A stretch of 39,013 nucleotides of DNA, from contig JACOYL010000005.1 in assembly GCA_016181895.1 (NCBI GenBank), positions 1 to 39,013 on the forward strand, read 5' to 3'. This document shows positions 14,603 to 21,464 of the stretch, in pieces. Every line of letters starts with the position of its first letter. The stretch's first letter is position 1. Below the pieces are notes generated by a model. The model did no database searches and was not told the origin of the DNA. It worked only from the letters and a program-made list of their open reading frames with translations. The stretch comes from Candidatus Pacearchaeota archaeon (lineage in GTDB: Archaea; Nanobdellota; Nanobdellia; Pacearchaeales; GW2011-AR1). The position numbers and the translations under genes were made by a program.

Positions 14603-14754
14603 TTTTTGTATCTGATGTCTTTGCGTGAGTTTTTCCCATCATATTCATTAGAGTCATTTTTTGAGAAGTGGCGGTAAAATTCAATTGCAAATCCCGTAGC
14701 AATAAAACCTATTACCGTTTCCAATTGCAATATCGCTTCCAATGTTTCATTCAT
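14599..14754 (-). CDS. Tiny membrane-associated protein, translationally coupled
   Basis: A 51 aa protein starting MNETLEAILQLETVIGFIATGFAIEFYRHF, one probable membrane helix followed by a polar tail (SKNDSNEYDGKNSRKD). The ATG at 14754 overlaps the TGA of the upstream 65 aa gene in an ATGA arrangement, which is the chief evidence that it is real. No family is recognised. The stop overlaps the end of the DoxX-like gene on the other strand by 3 bases. Confidence 0.55.
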   Translation of the reverse strand: MNETLEAILQLETVIGFIATGFAIEFYRHFSKNDSNEYDGKNSRKDIRYKN

Positions 14755-14948
14755 TTTGTTTCAGGATATCTGAATATTTCACCATTTTTTTCAGCTTCTT
14801 CTCTGCTGAAGCCATAGTAATCTCTTTTTCTTTGCTCGTCGTCAGATTTTCTTTTTGCATATATTGATACTCCAAGAAATCCTAAAGATATTGAAAATAC
14901 ACTAATTAATAATAAAGTATCTTTTACAATCTCAACTAAATCTGTCAT
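14751..14948 (-). CDS. Small single-span membrane protein
   Basis: A 65 aa protein with one N-terminal membrane helix (TLLLISVFSISLGFLGVSIYA) followed by a charged cytoplasmic tail (KRKSDDEQRKRDYYGFSREEAEKN). A TATA-like box (AATTTAAGAAG, about 14969-14978) is at the leaderless distance from the ATG, just past the tRNA-Ile gene. It forms a two-gene unit with the 51 aa gene through a 4-base overlap. Function unknown; a small paired membrane complex is possible. Confidence 0.6.
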   Translation of the reverse strand: MTDLVEIVKDTLLLISVFSISLGFLGVSIYAKRKSDDEQRKRDYYGFSREEAEKNGEIFRYPETK

Positions 14949-14987
14949 GATTTTTTATAGACATTCACTTCTTAAATTTTATGATAA

Positions 14988-15108
14988 TGAGCCTACGAGG
15001 ATTTGAACCTCGGACCCCCGCCTCTCTTCGAGTTCTCGAGAGAGAATCATCCGCCGTCGAATGAGCTCCTATAAGAGCGGTGCTCTAACCAGGCTGAGCT
15101 ATAGGCTC
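14988..15108 (-). tRNA. tRNA-Ile(UAU) with a 46-nt intron
   Basis: Exon 1 runs 15108-15070, the intron 15069-15024, exon 2 15023-14988. The acceptor GAGCCTA pairs with TAGGCTC, with A73 and no encoded CCA. The D-arm is GCTC/GAGC. The anticodon stem CCGCT/GGCGG (one G-U) encloses CTTATA-A, giving anticodon TAT. The T-arm is CGAGG-TTCAAAT-CCTCG. The intron lies between 37 and 38 and can form a stem (CTCTC with GAGAG, CGAG with CTCG). An unmodified-type UAU anticodon for AUA is uncommon: most archaea use a CAU-anticodon tRNA-Ile modified to agmatidine. Confidence 0.85.
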
Positions 15109-15215
15109 CTCGAATTTCAAATTAATAATGATATTTAAAATTACCCATTTAATCCCACAAAATATTTATAAATTGAAACTGGCGTTTCTGCAAAATAAAA
15201 TTTCTTTCGGAAATA

Positions 15216-15223
15216 TTTATAAA
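15216..15223 (+). promoter_or_regulatory. TATA box of the acidic secreted protein gene
   Basis: TTTATAAA centred about 25 nt before the ATG at 15245, predicting a leaderless transcript. A similar AATATTTATAAATT at about 15162-15175 lies between this gene and tRNA-Ile. Confidence 0.55.
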
Positions 15224-15244
15224 CGATAAAACGATTGTTAATAA

Positions 15245-16123
15245 ATGCAAAAAGTTTTGGTGTTGATATTCCTGTGCTTTATTATATCTGGATATACCAT
15301 CATGCCTGTGGTTCTTGCAGACAATAAAGGCAAGGGAAATTCGGGAAATTCCATTACAGGTTCTGTAAGCGGTCCTAATTCTGGTTCTGGAAGTGATGAT
15401 TCTGATGATGAAGATAGGAATGAAATAAGAGAAAGAATAAGAGAAAAAACCGGAAAAATCGTTCGGGAAGTTGAAGGAAGATTCATTGACGCCGAAGGAA
15501 ACGAGATTAAATTCAAGAGAAAAATAACAATAAAAAATGGGGAAGTTGAGATTGAAACAAAATTGAAAATCGAGGGCAACGGATCAAATTTATCCATTCT
15601 GGATTCAGAAGGAATAAGGCACAGAATAAGAGTCACGCCCGAAAGATTAAGGGCCTTGTTGCAAGAAAGATTGAATGCAAACAACATAACAAATTTTTCA
15701 TTGGAGGAAGTAAAGCACAAGAACATTCCGAGAGTTGTTTATAAGATTAACTCTGAGCATCCAGGAAGATTCCTTGGGATTTTTAAAATAGCCTTGAGGG
15801 CTGAAACACAAGTAGACCCTGAAACAGGAGAAATTCTTGCCATTAACGGGCCTTGGTGGGCTTTCCTTGTCGCGGAGCAATTACCCGACGAAGACGCGGT
15901 TGTAGGAAATGAAACCCTTGCAGAAGAAGTTGTTGCCGACGACGATGAATTGGAAGACGAATTTGAAGACGTTGAAGTCGAGGTAGAGATTGAAGACAAT
16001 GAAGACGAATTAGAAGACGAAGATGAGAACGAAACCGAGGATGAAGACGAGGAAGAAAATGAAACTCTCATAACAGGAGAGGTTGTTGAAACACAGGAAG
16101 TTGAACCGATTGTTTTGAATTGA
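15245..16123 (+). CDS. Secreted protein with PepSY-like region and long acidic tail
   Basis: A 292 aa protein. A signal peptide (VLVLIFLCFIISGYTIMPVVLA) is followed by a Gly/Ser/Asn linker and a charged region. A segment near residues 165-200 (RVVYKIN ... AETQVDPETGEILAINGPWW) resembles the VDPxTGE strand of PepSY domains. From about 215 to 275 it is almost all Asp and Glu (for example DDDELEDEFEDVEVEVE), followed by a short LITGEVV end. ITGSVSG near the start and ITGEVV near the end echo each other. A surface cation-binding or adhesive role is possible but not shown. No C-terminal membrane helix is present. Confidence 0.7.
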   Translation: MQKVLVLIFLCFIISGYTIMPVVLADNKGKGNSGNSITGSVSGPNSGSGSDDSDDEDRNEIRERIREKTGKIVREVEGRFIDAEGNEIKFKRKITIKNGEVEIETKLKIEGNGSNLSILDSEGIRHRIRVTPERLRALLQERLNANNITNFSLEEVKHKNIPRVVYKINSEHPGRFLGIFKIALRAETQVDPETGEILAINGPWWAFLVAEQLPDEDAVVGNETLAEEVVADDDELEDEFEDVEVEVEIEDNEDELEDEDENETEDEDEEENETLITGEVVETQEVEPIVLN

Positions 16124-16190
16124 TAAAAGATTTCTAATAAAAATTTTCGTGGATTTGATTTAAGGTTGGTTTGTGTGTGATTAAATAAAA

Positions 16191-16391
16191 TTATTGTTCA
16201 CTAATTTCACTTCTAGAAGTACTTTCCGCGAGGGCATAAGCAAATGTTGTTGTTGCGAAACTTCCAAATGCCCACAAAGCCCCATTAATATAATTTCCTC
16301 TAGCTAACTCGTCTATGGATTCATATCCACAAAATCCTGAAAGGAATTCGTTGATGAGAACGTTGTTAAAATCCCAATCTATACTTTTCAT
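16191..16391 (-). CDS. Small hypothetical protein with one hydrophobic helix
   Basis: A 66 aa frame: MKSIDWDFNNVLINEFLSGFCGYESIDELARG, then YINGALWAFGSFATTTFAYALAE, which may span the membrane, then a Ser/Glu tail. A TATA-like TTTTAAAA about 27 nt upstream supports the start. No family is recognised. It stands alone between two convergently and divergently placed genes; moderate confidence only. Confidence 0.45.
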   Translation of the reverse strand: MKSIDWDFNNVLINEFLSGFCGYESIDELARGNYINGALWAFGSFATTTFAYALAESTSRSEISEQ

Positions 16392-16479
16392 AAATTCTCT
16401 TATTAAAATCTTTTTTTAAAATTATGTATTCTCCACAATCCAATTTTCTTTTGCATTATATCCCCCAACACACTAATCC

Positions 16480-16487
16480 TTTTAAAT
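16480..16487 (+). promoter_or_regulatory. TATA box of the MTAP-APRT gene
   Basis: TTTTAAAT centred about 25 nt before the ATG at 16508; the transcript is predicted to be leaderless. Confidence 0.5.
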
Positions 16488-16507
16488 TATTTTTGATTAT
16501 TTGAATC

Positions 16508-17800
16508 ATGCCTGTGAAAATAGGGATTATCGGAGGCTCTGGTTTGGAAAAAGGCGATGTGCTTGAAAATTTAGAGGAAATTGAAGTTGAAACTCCTTAC
16601 GGAAAGCCGAGCGGCAAAATAAAAAGGGGAATGATTTACAACTCCGAAGTTTACATCGTTTCCCGGCACGGACTGAATCATGAAATCACGCCGACGAATG
16701 TAAACAATCGCGCGAACATTTACGCTTTGTTCAAACTTGGCTGCCGGTTTATTTTGGCAACAACAGCCGTGGGGAGTTTAAGGGAAAATATAATGCCCGG
16801 AGATTTTGTCGTTGCAAACCAGTTCATAGATTTCACAAAAAACAGAAAAACCACTTTCTTCGAGGATTTCAAAAACGGAATCAAGCATGCGAGTTTGGCG
16901 GAACCGTTTTCGGAATATTTAAGGCAGCATATAATTGATTCTTGCGGGGAATTGAAATTGAGGCATCACAAACTCGGAACAATAATCACGATAGAAGGTC
17001 CAAGATTTTCCACGCGAGCAGAGAGTTTCATGTTCCGTGAATTCGCACATGTGGTAAACATGTCAACAACTCCCGAGGCGATTCTCGCGAAGGAAATGGG
17101 AATTGATTACGCAGTCATTGCAATGTCAACAGATTATGATTGCTGGAAAAGAACAGAGATTCCAGTCACATGGGAGCAAATCGAGAGAATCATGAACAAA
17201 AACTCCGAGAACGTCAAGAGGGTTTTGCTGAAAACAATATGGAAAATTTCAGAGAATGAAATCGCGAGAAGGGACGCTGAAATAATAAAAGGCAAAATAA
17301 GAACAATTCCGAATTTTCCAAAGCAAGGAGTGATGTTTCGGGACATAACGACTTTGTTCAAAGACAGTGAAGGAATGAAAAAGATTGCGGAAATTTTTCA
17401 CAATAGATACAAGGACAGGAAAATCGACATTGTCGCGGGAGTTGAATCCCGAGGATTCATCATCGCCGGAATAGTCGCGGAGAAATTGAATGCGGGCTTT
17501 GTTCCAATCAGAAAAAAAGGGAAGTTGCCGCATGAAAAAGAATCGCAGGAATATCTTCTTGAATACGGCGCGGACACGATAGAAATTCACAAGGATTCGA
17601 TTAAAAAAGGACAAAAAGTTTTGCTTATAGACGACTTGATTGCAACAGGTGGCACGGCTTCCGCCTCATGCCAGTTGATTGAAAAACTCGGGGGAGAAAT
17701 TGTTGAATGCGGCTTCATAATCGAGTTGCCCGATTTGAACGGAAGAAAAAAACTCGGAAAATACAATGTTTTTTCTATCGTGAGGTTTGAAGGAGAGTGA
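16508..17800 (+). CDS. Fused methylthioadenosine phosphorylase - adenine phosphoribosyltransferase
   Basis: A 430 aa bifunctional salvage enzyme. Residues 1-250 are an MTA phosphorylase: IGGSGL (8-13), SRHGLNHEITPTNVNNRAN, TTAVGSLR, IEGPRFSTRAES, NMSTTPEAILAKE and TDYDCW (208-213), whose Asp residues mark adenine-type rather than guanine-type specificity. Residues about 258-430 are an adenine phosphoribosyltransferase: IRTIPNFPKQGVMFRDITTLF, GVESRGFIIAG, RKKGKLPHE and the PRPP loop VLLIDDLIATGGTA (371-384). The two would act in series: MTA plus phosphate gives adenine, and adenine plus PRPP gives AMP. MTA comes from polyamine synthesis, and an AdoMet decarboxylase lies at 29889. Each half has its expected length with no intervening stop, so the fusion looks genuine. 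Confidence 0.92.
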   Translation: MPVKIGIIGGSGLEKGDVLENLEEIEVETPYGKPSGKIKRGMIYNSEVYIVSRHGLNHEITPTNVNNRANIYALFKLGCRFILATTAVGSLRENIMPGDFVVANQFIDFTKNRKTTFFEDFKNGIKHASLAEPFSEYLRQHIIDSCGELKLRHHKLGTIITIEGPRFSTRAESFMFREFAHVVNMSTTPEAILAKEMGIDYAVIAMSTDYDCWKRTEIPVTWEQIERIMNKNSENVKRVLLKTIWKISENEIARRDAEIIKGKIRTIPNFPKQGVMFRDITTLFKDSEGMKKIAEIFHNRYKDRKIDIVAGVESRGFIIAGIVAEKLNAGFVPIRKKGKLPHEKESQEYLLEYGADTIEIHKDSIKKGQKVLLIDDLIATGGTASASCQLIEKLGGEIVECGFIIELPDLNGRKKLGKYNVFSIVRFEGE

Positions 17801-17809
17801 ATTATTATT

Positions 17810-18187
17810 TTAATATTTATATCCAGAACCGACTAAATTTTCCCCATCAAAATGATAAATCCCATCTGCTATGAGACCCATTAACTTTCCTTCAATGCTC
17901 CAAAATTCAAAATAAGTTGTGCCGTTTTCAGACTTGTAATCTATTCTTAATATTGGTGTTGGTGTGTCATGTGTCATAAGTATTTTTTTCATTTGCCAAT
18001 TTCTATAATTTTTATCGACGCTGCAGGGAATTTTTTCAGTTATATCCTTATTAAATTTTCCATCTTTATCAATTTGAACACTCAAATCCCATTTACATTC
18101 AGGTAGATTTTCTGCTTCTATTATTTTTGGAGAAACAAACGGCAGAACCAAGAGAGAACCATAAAAGGCAATTTTTCCAAGATTCAT
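17810..18187 (-). CDS. Secreted hypothetical protein
   Basis: A 125 aa protein with an N-terminal signal sequence (GKIAFYGSLLVLPFVSP). A mature beta-rich part holds two cysteines (ECKWDLSV and IPCSVD), which could form a disulfide, and repeated strand-like segments (PILRIDYKSENGTTYFEFWSIEGK, GIYHFDGENLVGSGYKY). No family is recognised. It converges on the MTAP-APRT gene with a gap of 9 bases. Confidence 0.6.
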   Translation of the reverse strand: MNLGKIAFYGSLLVLPFVSPKIIEAENLPECKWDLSVQIDKDGKFNKDITEKIPCSVDKNYRNWQMKKILMTHDTPTPILRIDYKSENGTTYFEFWSIEGKLMGLIADGIYHFDGENLVGSGYKY

Positions 18188-18294
18188 TCATTTTTTGAAT
18201 TAATAGCATATTTAAGAATTATTGTTCTGGGGGTGTTATTAATATTATTAATTATACTGGAAAAATTTTTAAATCATTGTTTTTTGTTTTTGTG

Positions 18295-18636
18295 ATGGTG
18301 AAAATAGACGAGGAAACTGTTTATGAGTCTCTTACAACAGAGTGGCAAAGCGGGGCGGACATTTATGTTAAATTAGTGGATAGTCTTGGATTGGGGAAAT
18401 TAAGGTGGAGGGGCAAACTGAATTATTTATTTAATTTTCAAACATGGTATGTCAGTGTTAATAAAATGCATGAGTGTCTTGAAAATTTAAGAGAGGAAGG
18501 TTTTGCAGCAAGAAGAATTATGACAATAGAATTATACGGCAAAAAGAGACCGCGGGCGGAATATAAAAAAACCGGGAGGATTAAAGGAGTTAAAGTTAGA
18601 ATTGGAAAGTTAGAGGAATCTTTGTCTGCCGCTTAA
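18295..18636 (+). CDS. Hypothetical protein, winged-helix-like
   Basis: A 113 aa protein. The segment EETVYESLTTEWQSGADIYVKLVDSLG ... VSVNKMHECLENLREEGFAARR followed by a beta-wing (IELYGKKRPRAEYKKTGR) resembles a winged-helix DNA-binding domain, with a basic end. The start at 18295 (MVKIDEE) is preferred over the in-frame ATG at 18277 because the TATA box TTTTTAAAT (18266-18274) puts transcription near 18296. It stands alone; target unknown. Confidence 0.6.
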   Translation: MVKIDEETVYESLTTEWQSGADIYVKLVDSLGLGKLRWRGKLNYLFNFQTWYVSVNKMHECLENLREEGFAARRIMTIELYGKKRPRAEYKKTGRIKGVKVRIGKLEESLSAA

Positions 18637-18644
18637 AATTTAAT

Positions 18645-19352
18645 TCATCTCTCAATGAAAGTTTTCCTGAAAGTTTTCACGCCTTTTATGTAAGATTCGT
18701 CTCTTTCGTCATAAATGTTTTTTGTATATTGCCAGTTCCAGCACAATTTTTCAATGACTTTGAATCCGAAAGATTCAAAGACGCCTTTTTGTATTCTTAT
18801 AACGTCTCTTCCATTCCAATTTTGTCCGACTAGAATTATTCCGGCGTCGATGTTTCCGACAAGATTTCCTTCCCCTAAAGTTGAACGATGATTTTCAATC
18901 CACGTTAATCTTTCAATAAGCCTTTGATAAACCGCGTTCGCCTGCCCCCAGCGAACGCTTCCGAAGAAAACAATGCAATCCGATTTGAAAAGTTCTTTTG
19001 ATATTCTCCAGAGTTCATCGTCCTTGTTGTTTATGCTTGCCCAGCATTTGTGGAATCCCGATGGGTTCTTGAATTTGTTTTTTAACAACGCCTTTGCAAC
19101 ACCGCAATTGTTTCCAGTTGCAATTGAAACATTTCCCTCGCACATGTAAATTTTCAGCCCGGGAACATTTATCATTCTGACTTTTTTGCCAAGCTTTTTT
19201 TTCATCAAAAATGCCAGCTGCGTGCTCTTAGGGATTTCATGTTGTCCAATCCAGCGGTTTGACGTCGTGAGAAATAAAATCCTCTCTTTTGTTTTAAGAT
19301 AATTCAAAGTTTCGTTGAATTTTTTCCTGTCTCTTTCCAGCCTCTTTTTCAT
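18645..19352 (-). CDS. Flavodoxin-like / NADPH-dependent FMN reductase family protein
   Basis: A 235 aa protein with the flavodoxin-fold pattern. An N-terminal strand and phosphate-loop-like segment (RILFLTTSNRWIGQHEIPKSTQLAFLMKKKLG) leads to SDCIVFFGSVRWGQANAVYQRLIERLTWIENHRSTLG, the FMN-binding signature region. AGIILVGQNWNGRDVIRIQKGVFESFGF follows. Cysteines (MCEGN, NNCGVAK, HKCW) are present but are not arranged as a clear ferredoxin motif. It is probably a flavoprotein oxidoreductase; substrate unknown. A TATA-like box (about 19374-19382) supports the start and separates it from the upstream gene. Confidence 0.75.
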   Translation of the reverse strand: MKKRLERDRKKFNETLNYLKTKERILFLTTSNRWIGQHEIPKSTQLAFLMKKKLGKKVRMINVPGLKIYMCEGNVSIATGNNCGVAKALLKNKFKNPSGFHKCWASINNKDDELWRISKELFKSDCIVFFGSVRWGQANAVYQRLIERLTWIENHRSTLGEGNLVGNIDAGIILVGQNWNGRDVIRIQKGVFESFGFKVIEKLCWNWQYTKNIYDERDESYIKGVKTFRKTFIER

Positions 19353-19379
19353 TGCTGAACAAATGAAAAGTGTTTTAAA

Positions 19380-19697
19380 TTACTTTCTTTGTTTCAAATA
19401 ATAGAAAGAATATCCGCCAATCATTCCGATAATCAAATCATAAATTATGTCCAATGTTTTTTCTTCTTTTATCAAAGGCGAGAAAATTTCAAAAATTTCC
19501 CAAAAGAACAATATCAAAAACAGAATGATGAATTTTTCAGAAGTTTTTGTTTTTTTGAAAAAAGAGTACATGAGAAAAATTCCGAAAAATCCCGCTGCAA
19601 AATGAAGAAATGTCCAGTAATCAATGAAAAGATAATTTGTATCAATCAACTTTGTTCCGAGAAATTCCGCGATTCTCAATCTGATTTCATTTATCAT
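19380..19697 (-). CDS. VanZ-like small membrane protein
   Basis: A 105 aa integral membrane protein with about four hydrophobic spans (FIDYWTFLHFAAGFFGIFLMYSFF, FIILFLILFFWEIFEIF, LDIIYDLIIGMIGGYSFYYL). The pattern of an acidic helix followed by D-x-IYDLIIGMIGG is typical of VanZ-like and related small membrane domains. The role is unknown. It overlaps the upstream 165 aa gene by 4 bases and is the last gene of the thrS operon. Confidence 0.6.
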   Translation of the reverse strand: MINEIRLRIAEFLGTKLIDTNYLFIDYWTFLHFAAGFFGIFLMYSFFKKTKTSEKFIILFLILFFWEIFEIFSPLIKEEKTLDIIYDLIIGMIGGYSFYYLKQRK

Positions 19698-20191
19698 TTC
19701 TTTTTCATCACATTTATTATGTCAAGCAACGACTTTTTTTCAAAATCCAGAATTTTCATTTCCGAAATTTCAATGTTGATTTTTATCAATCCGAGCATTG
19801 ATATGAAAACAGTTCCGGCAAGAAATTCCCTTCCATTGGCTTTTTGAAGAGAAAGAATTATTTTCTGGATTTTGTTTTTTATGCTTTCCCTTTCCATTTT
19901 TTCAGAAATCAAAGTTTCAATTTCATTGAAATCCATTTTAATGTCAGAGAGTTCTTCCGGAGTTTTGTCATCGTATTTTTCCAACGGAATTTTTCTTATT
20001 TCCTCGTTCATCTGGAAACTTGTTATTCCTTTTGTTTCGGGAAGAAAAAAATCAAAGTGCACCTCGTTTTGATTTTTTTCCTTGTCTATTGAAATAAATA
20101 CAGAGCACAAATATGCCTTCGGATTTTCCTTTTTGAATTTCTTGAAATCCTCGTGGTTTCGGAGTTTTTCAAGATAAAATTGGAGGTTCAT
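19694..20191 (-). CDS. Hypothetical conserved-looking protein in the thrS operon
   Basis: A 165 aa soluble protein with an alpha-beta pattern: an N-terminal helix (LQFYLEKLRNHEDFKKFKKENP), a beta meander (KAYLCSVFISIDKEKNQNEVHFDFFLP), an acidic helix (DFNEIETLISEKMERESIKNKIQKIILSLQK) and a hydrophobic strand (FLAGTVFISMLGLIKINIEI). No family is recognised. The first 25 bases of the gene occur again at 20850-20874, where they overlap the stop of the acetyltransferase gene. The original start was probably fused there as an ATGA overlap before the NYN gene was inserted. Confidence 0.65.
   Translation of the reverse strand: MNLQFYLEKLRNHEDFKKFKKENPKAYLCSVFISIDKEKNQNEVHFDFFLPETKGITSFQMNEEIRKIPLEKYDDKTPEELSDIKMDFNEIETLISEKMERESIKNKIQKIILSLQKANGREFLAGTVFISMLGLIKINIEISEMKILDFEKKSLLDIINVMKKK
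20167..20191 (+). repeat. 25-bp direct repeat, copy A (start of the 165 aa gene)
   Basis: The 25 bases 20167-20191 are identical to 20850-20874. This copy is the first eight codons of the 165 aa gene (MNLQFYLE). The two copies flank the NYN copy 2 gene and its promoter, in the same orientation, 683 bp apart. Confidence 0.85.
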
Positions 20192-20192
20192 T

Positions 20193-20741
20193 TTAATTGA
20201 AGCATTTGTCCAAATCTTCTTTATTTAATTGTCTAAAAGAATCGCATTCTTGTCTTAAATGCCACGAGAACTTATTTTTAAAACCTATGTTTCTCACTTT
20301 TTTGCCTTTTTCCTGCACCGCTTTTATTGCAGGCACAAAATCCCCATCACTTGATACAAGAATTGCAGTATCATAGCCATCGTTATATGCCAATTTTACC
20401 AAATCAACAGCCAGATGAATGTCATCTTCTTTGACCACATAAATGGTTTTCCCGCCGATTGTTTCTTTTTGCATTCTGCATAAAACCAGCTTGAAATTCT
20501 GGATATTCTTTATTTTTTGGAAGAATTTTTGCTGTTTTGAATAGGTTTTTTCATCTTTCTTTCTGTCTAAAGGCGCCGTATAATAATATGTTCTAATATT
20601 CTTTCCTTTATCAGCAATTAATTCAATAAATTTCTCAAAATTAAAATTTATCAATGTTTTCGATTGTCCGTACATTTCTTTTAAGATATGGTACAAATTG
20701 CTTCCATCAATAAAAACCATGAGTTTTTCTTTATTATTCAT
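20193..20741 (-). CDS. NYN-domain (LabA/DUF88-like) putative ribonuclease, copy 2
   Basis: A 182 aa NYN protein. Motifs are LMVFIDGSNLYHIL, VKEDDIHLAVDLVKLAYNDGYDTAILVSSDGDFVPAIKAVQEKGKKV and LRQECDSF. The order and acidic residues match copy 1 (7990-8541), including KxDDIHLA and SxDGDF, so the nuclease site looks intact. The frame is open to 20795, but that part runs through the leader hairpin (20777-20802); the ATG at 20741 gives the normal NYN start. It is bounded by a 25-bp direct repeat and carries its own promoter, so it appears to be an insertion into the thrS operon. Its RNA target is unknown. Confidence 0.87.
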   Translation of the reverse strand: MNNKEKLMVFIDGSNLYHILKEMYGQSKTLINFNFEKFIELIADKGKNIRTYYYTAPLDRKKDEKTYSKQQKFFQKIKNIQNFKLVLCRMQKETIGGKTIYVVKEDDIHLAVDLVKLAYNDGYDTAILVSSDGDFVPAIKAVQEKGKKVRNIGFKNKFSWHLRQECDSFRQLNKEDLDKCFN

Positions 20742-20776
20742 CAATAAACAACGAAAACAATTATTAATAAAATTAA

Positions 20777-20802
20777 CCCAGAGTTGCCGAAGCAATTCTG
20801 GG
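20777..20802 (-). promoter_or_regulatory. Structured leader hairpin of NYN copy 2
   Basis: Bases 20777-20787 pair with 20792-20802 in an 11-bp stem (one G-U) with a 4-nt loop. In the gene's sense the loop is UUCG within TTGC-TTCG-GCAA. The TATA box at 20831-20839 predicts a transcript start near 20809, so the hairpin would sit at the very 5' end of a leader of about 68 nt. The NYN copy 1 leader has a matching hairpin with the same TTGCTTC core. Confidence 0.6.
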
Positions 20803-20830
20803 GGATATATGATTATAAGAAATATGATTC

Positions 20831-20839
20831 ATTTATAAA
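20831..20839 (-). promoter_or_regulatory. TATA box of NYN copy 2
   Basis: TTTATAAAT on the minus strand, about 90 nt upstream of the start codon. It lies inside the segment bounded by the 25-bp repeats, so the NYN gene carries its own promoter. Confidence 0.5.
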
Positions 20840-20849
20840 TATTTCTGAA

Positions 20850-20874
20850 TTTCAAGATAAAATTGGAGGTTCAT
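20850..20874 (+). repeat. 25-bp direct repeat, copy B (end of the acetyltransferase gene)
   Basis: Identical to 20167-20191. It includes the TGA of the acetyltransferase gene and would read ATGAACC... on the minus strand, i.e. an ATGA stop/start overlap followed by the first codons of the 165 aa gene. It is most simply explained as the original junction of those two genes. Confidence 0.85.
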
Positions 20875-21416
20875 CTTTTGTAACCCGATTTTAATAATTC
20901 CCATAAATAACCATCTTTCTTTTTTCCATTTTTGATAAAATCTTCTTTTAATAATCCAACTTTCCTAAACTTAAATTTTTTAAATAATTTATTTGAACCC
21001 ATATTCTCTGGCATTGCTTTTCCAAAAATCTTGTTTAATTTTAATTTGTTAAAACCAAAATCTAAAACTGTTTTTTCTGCTTCTGAAACAATACCTTGTT
21101 TTCTATATTTCTTTCCAATCCAATATCCTATTTCCGCTTTTTTATTATTTTTATCAATATTGGCTAAACCAATTACCCCAATAATCTTATTTTTGTCTTT
21201 TATTGTTATCCCAAAAGCATAAGTCTCCCTTGGTTTTTTCTTTTTATCCAATATCTTTTTTTTAATAAATTCTCCTGCATTTTTAATTGAATAAGGATAA
21301 GGAACCGTTGTAAAATTTCCTATTTCTTTATCATTGGCATTTTCAGCGATATCTTTTGCATCTTTCATTGAAACTTCTCTGAGAACAAGTCTTTTTTTCA
21401 GCGATATCTTTTGCAT
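20871..21416 (-). CDS. GNAT-family N-acetyltransferase (RimJ-like) with a displaced start
   Basis: A 181 aa acetyl-CoA-dependent acetyltransferase of the RimJ/RimL type. Features are RLVLREVSMKDAKDIAENANDKEIGNF, IIGVIGLANID, AEIGYWIGKKYRKQGIVSEAEKTVLDFGF (acetyl-CoA loop) and NMGSNKLFKKFKFRKVGLLKEDF. The 5' end carries a 55-bp tandem duplication (21341-21450). The normal start, ATGATGAGATTAG at 21468, now reads into a stop because 55 is not a multiple of three. The second-copy frame is rescued by an ATG at 21416 giving MQKISLKKRLVLRE. The original start overlapped the thrS stop as ATGA. Activity is plausible since the fold is complete from RLVLRE on; expression may be reduced. Confidence 0.8.
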   Translation of the reverse strand: MQKISLKKRLVLREVSMKDAKDIAENANDKEIGNFTTVPYPYSIKNAGEFIKKKILDKKKKPRETYAFGITIKDKNKIIGVIGLANIDKNNKKAEIGYWIGKKYRKQGIVSEAEKTVLDFGFNKLKLNKIFGKAMPENMGSNKLFKKFKFRKVGLLKEDFIKNGKKKDGYLWELLKSGYKR

Positions 21417-21450
21417 CTTTCATTGAAACTTCTCTGAGAACAAGTCTTTT
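21341..21450 (+). repeat. 55-bp perfect tandem duplication
   Basis: 21341-21395 is repeated exactly at 21396-21450. The unit covers codons for LVLREVSMKDAKDIAE of the acetyltransferase on the minus strand. At 55 bp it shifts the frame by one. Either a recent mutation or an assembly error. Confidence 0.9.
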
Positions 21451-21464
21451 TGTAACTAATCTCA

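Noticed and set aside
15739-16071. Ser-rich minus-strand frame
   Set aside because: It is the complement of the Asp/Glu-rich tail of the secreted protein; a by-product of GAA/GAC codons.
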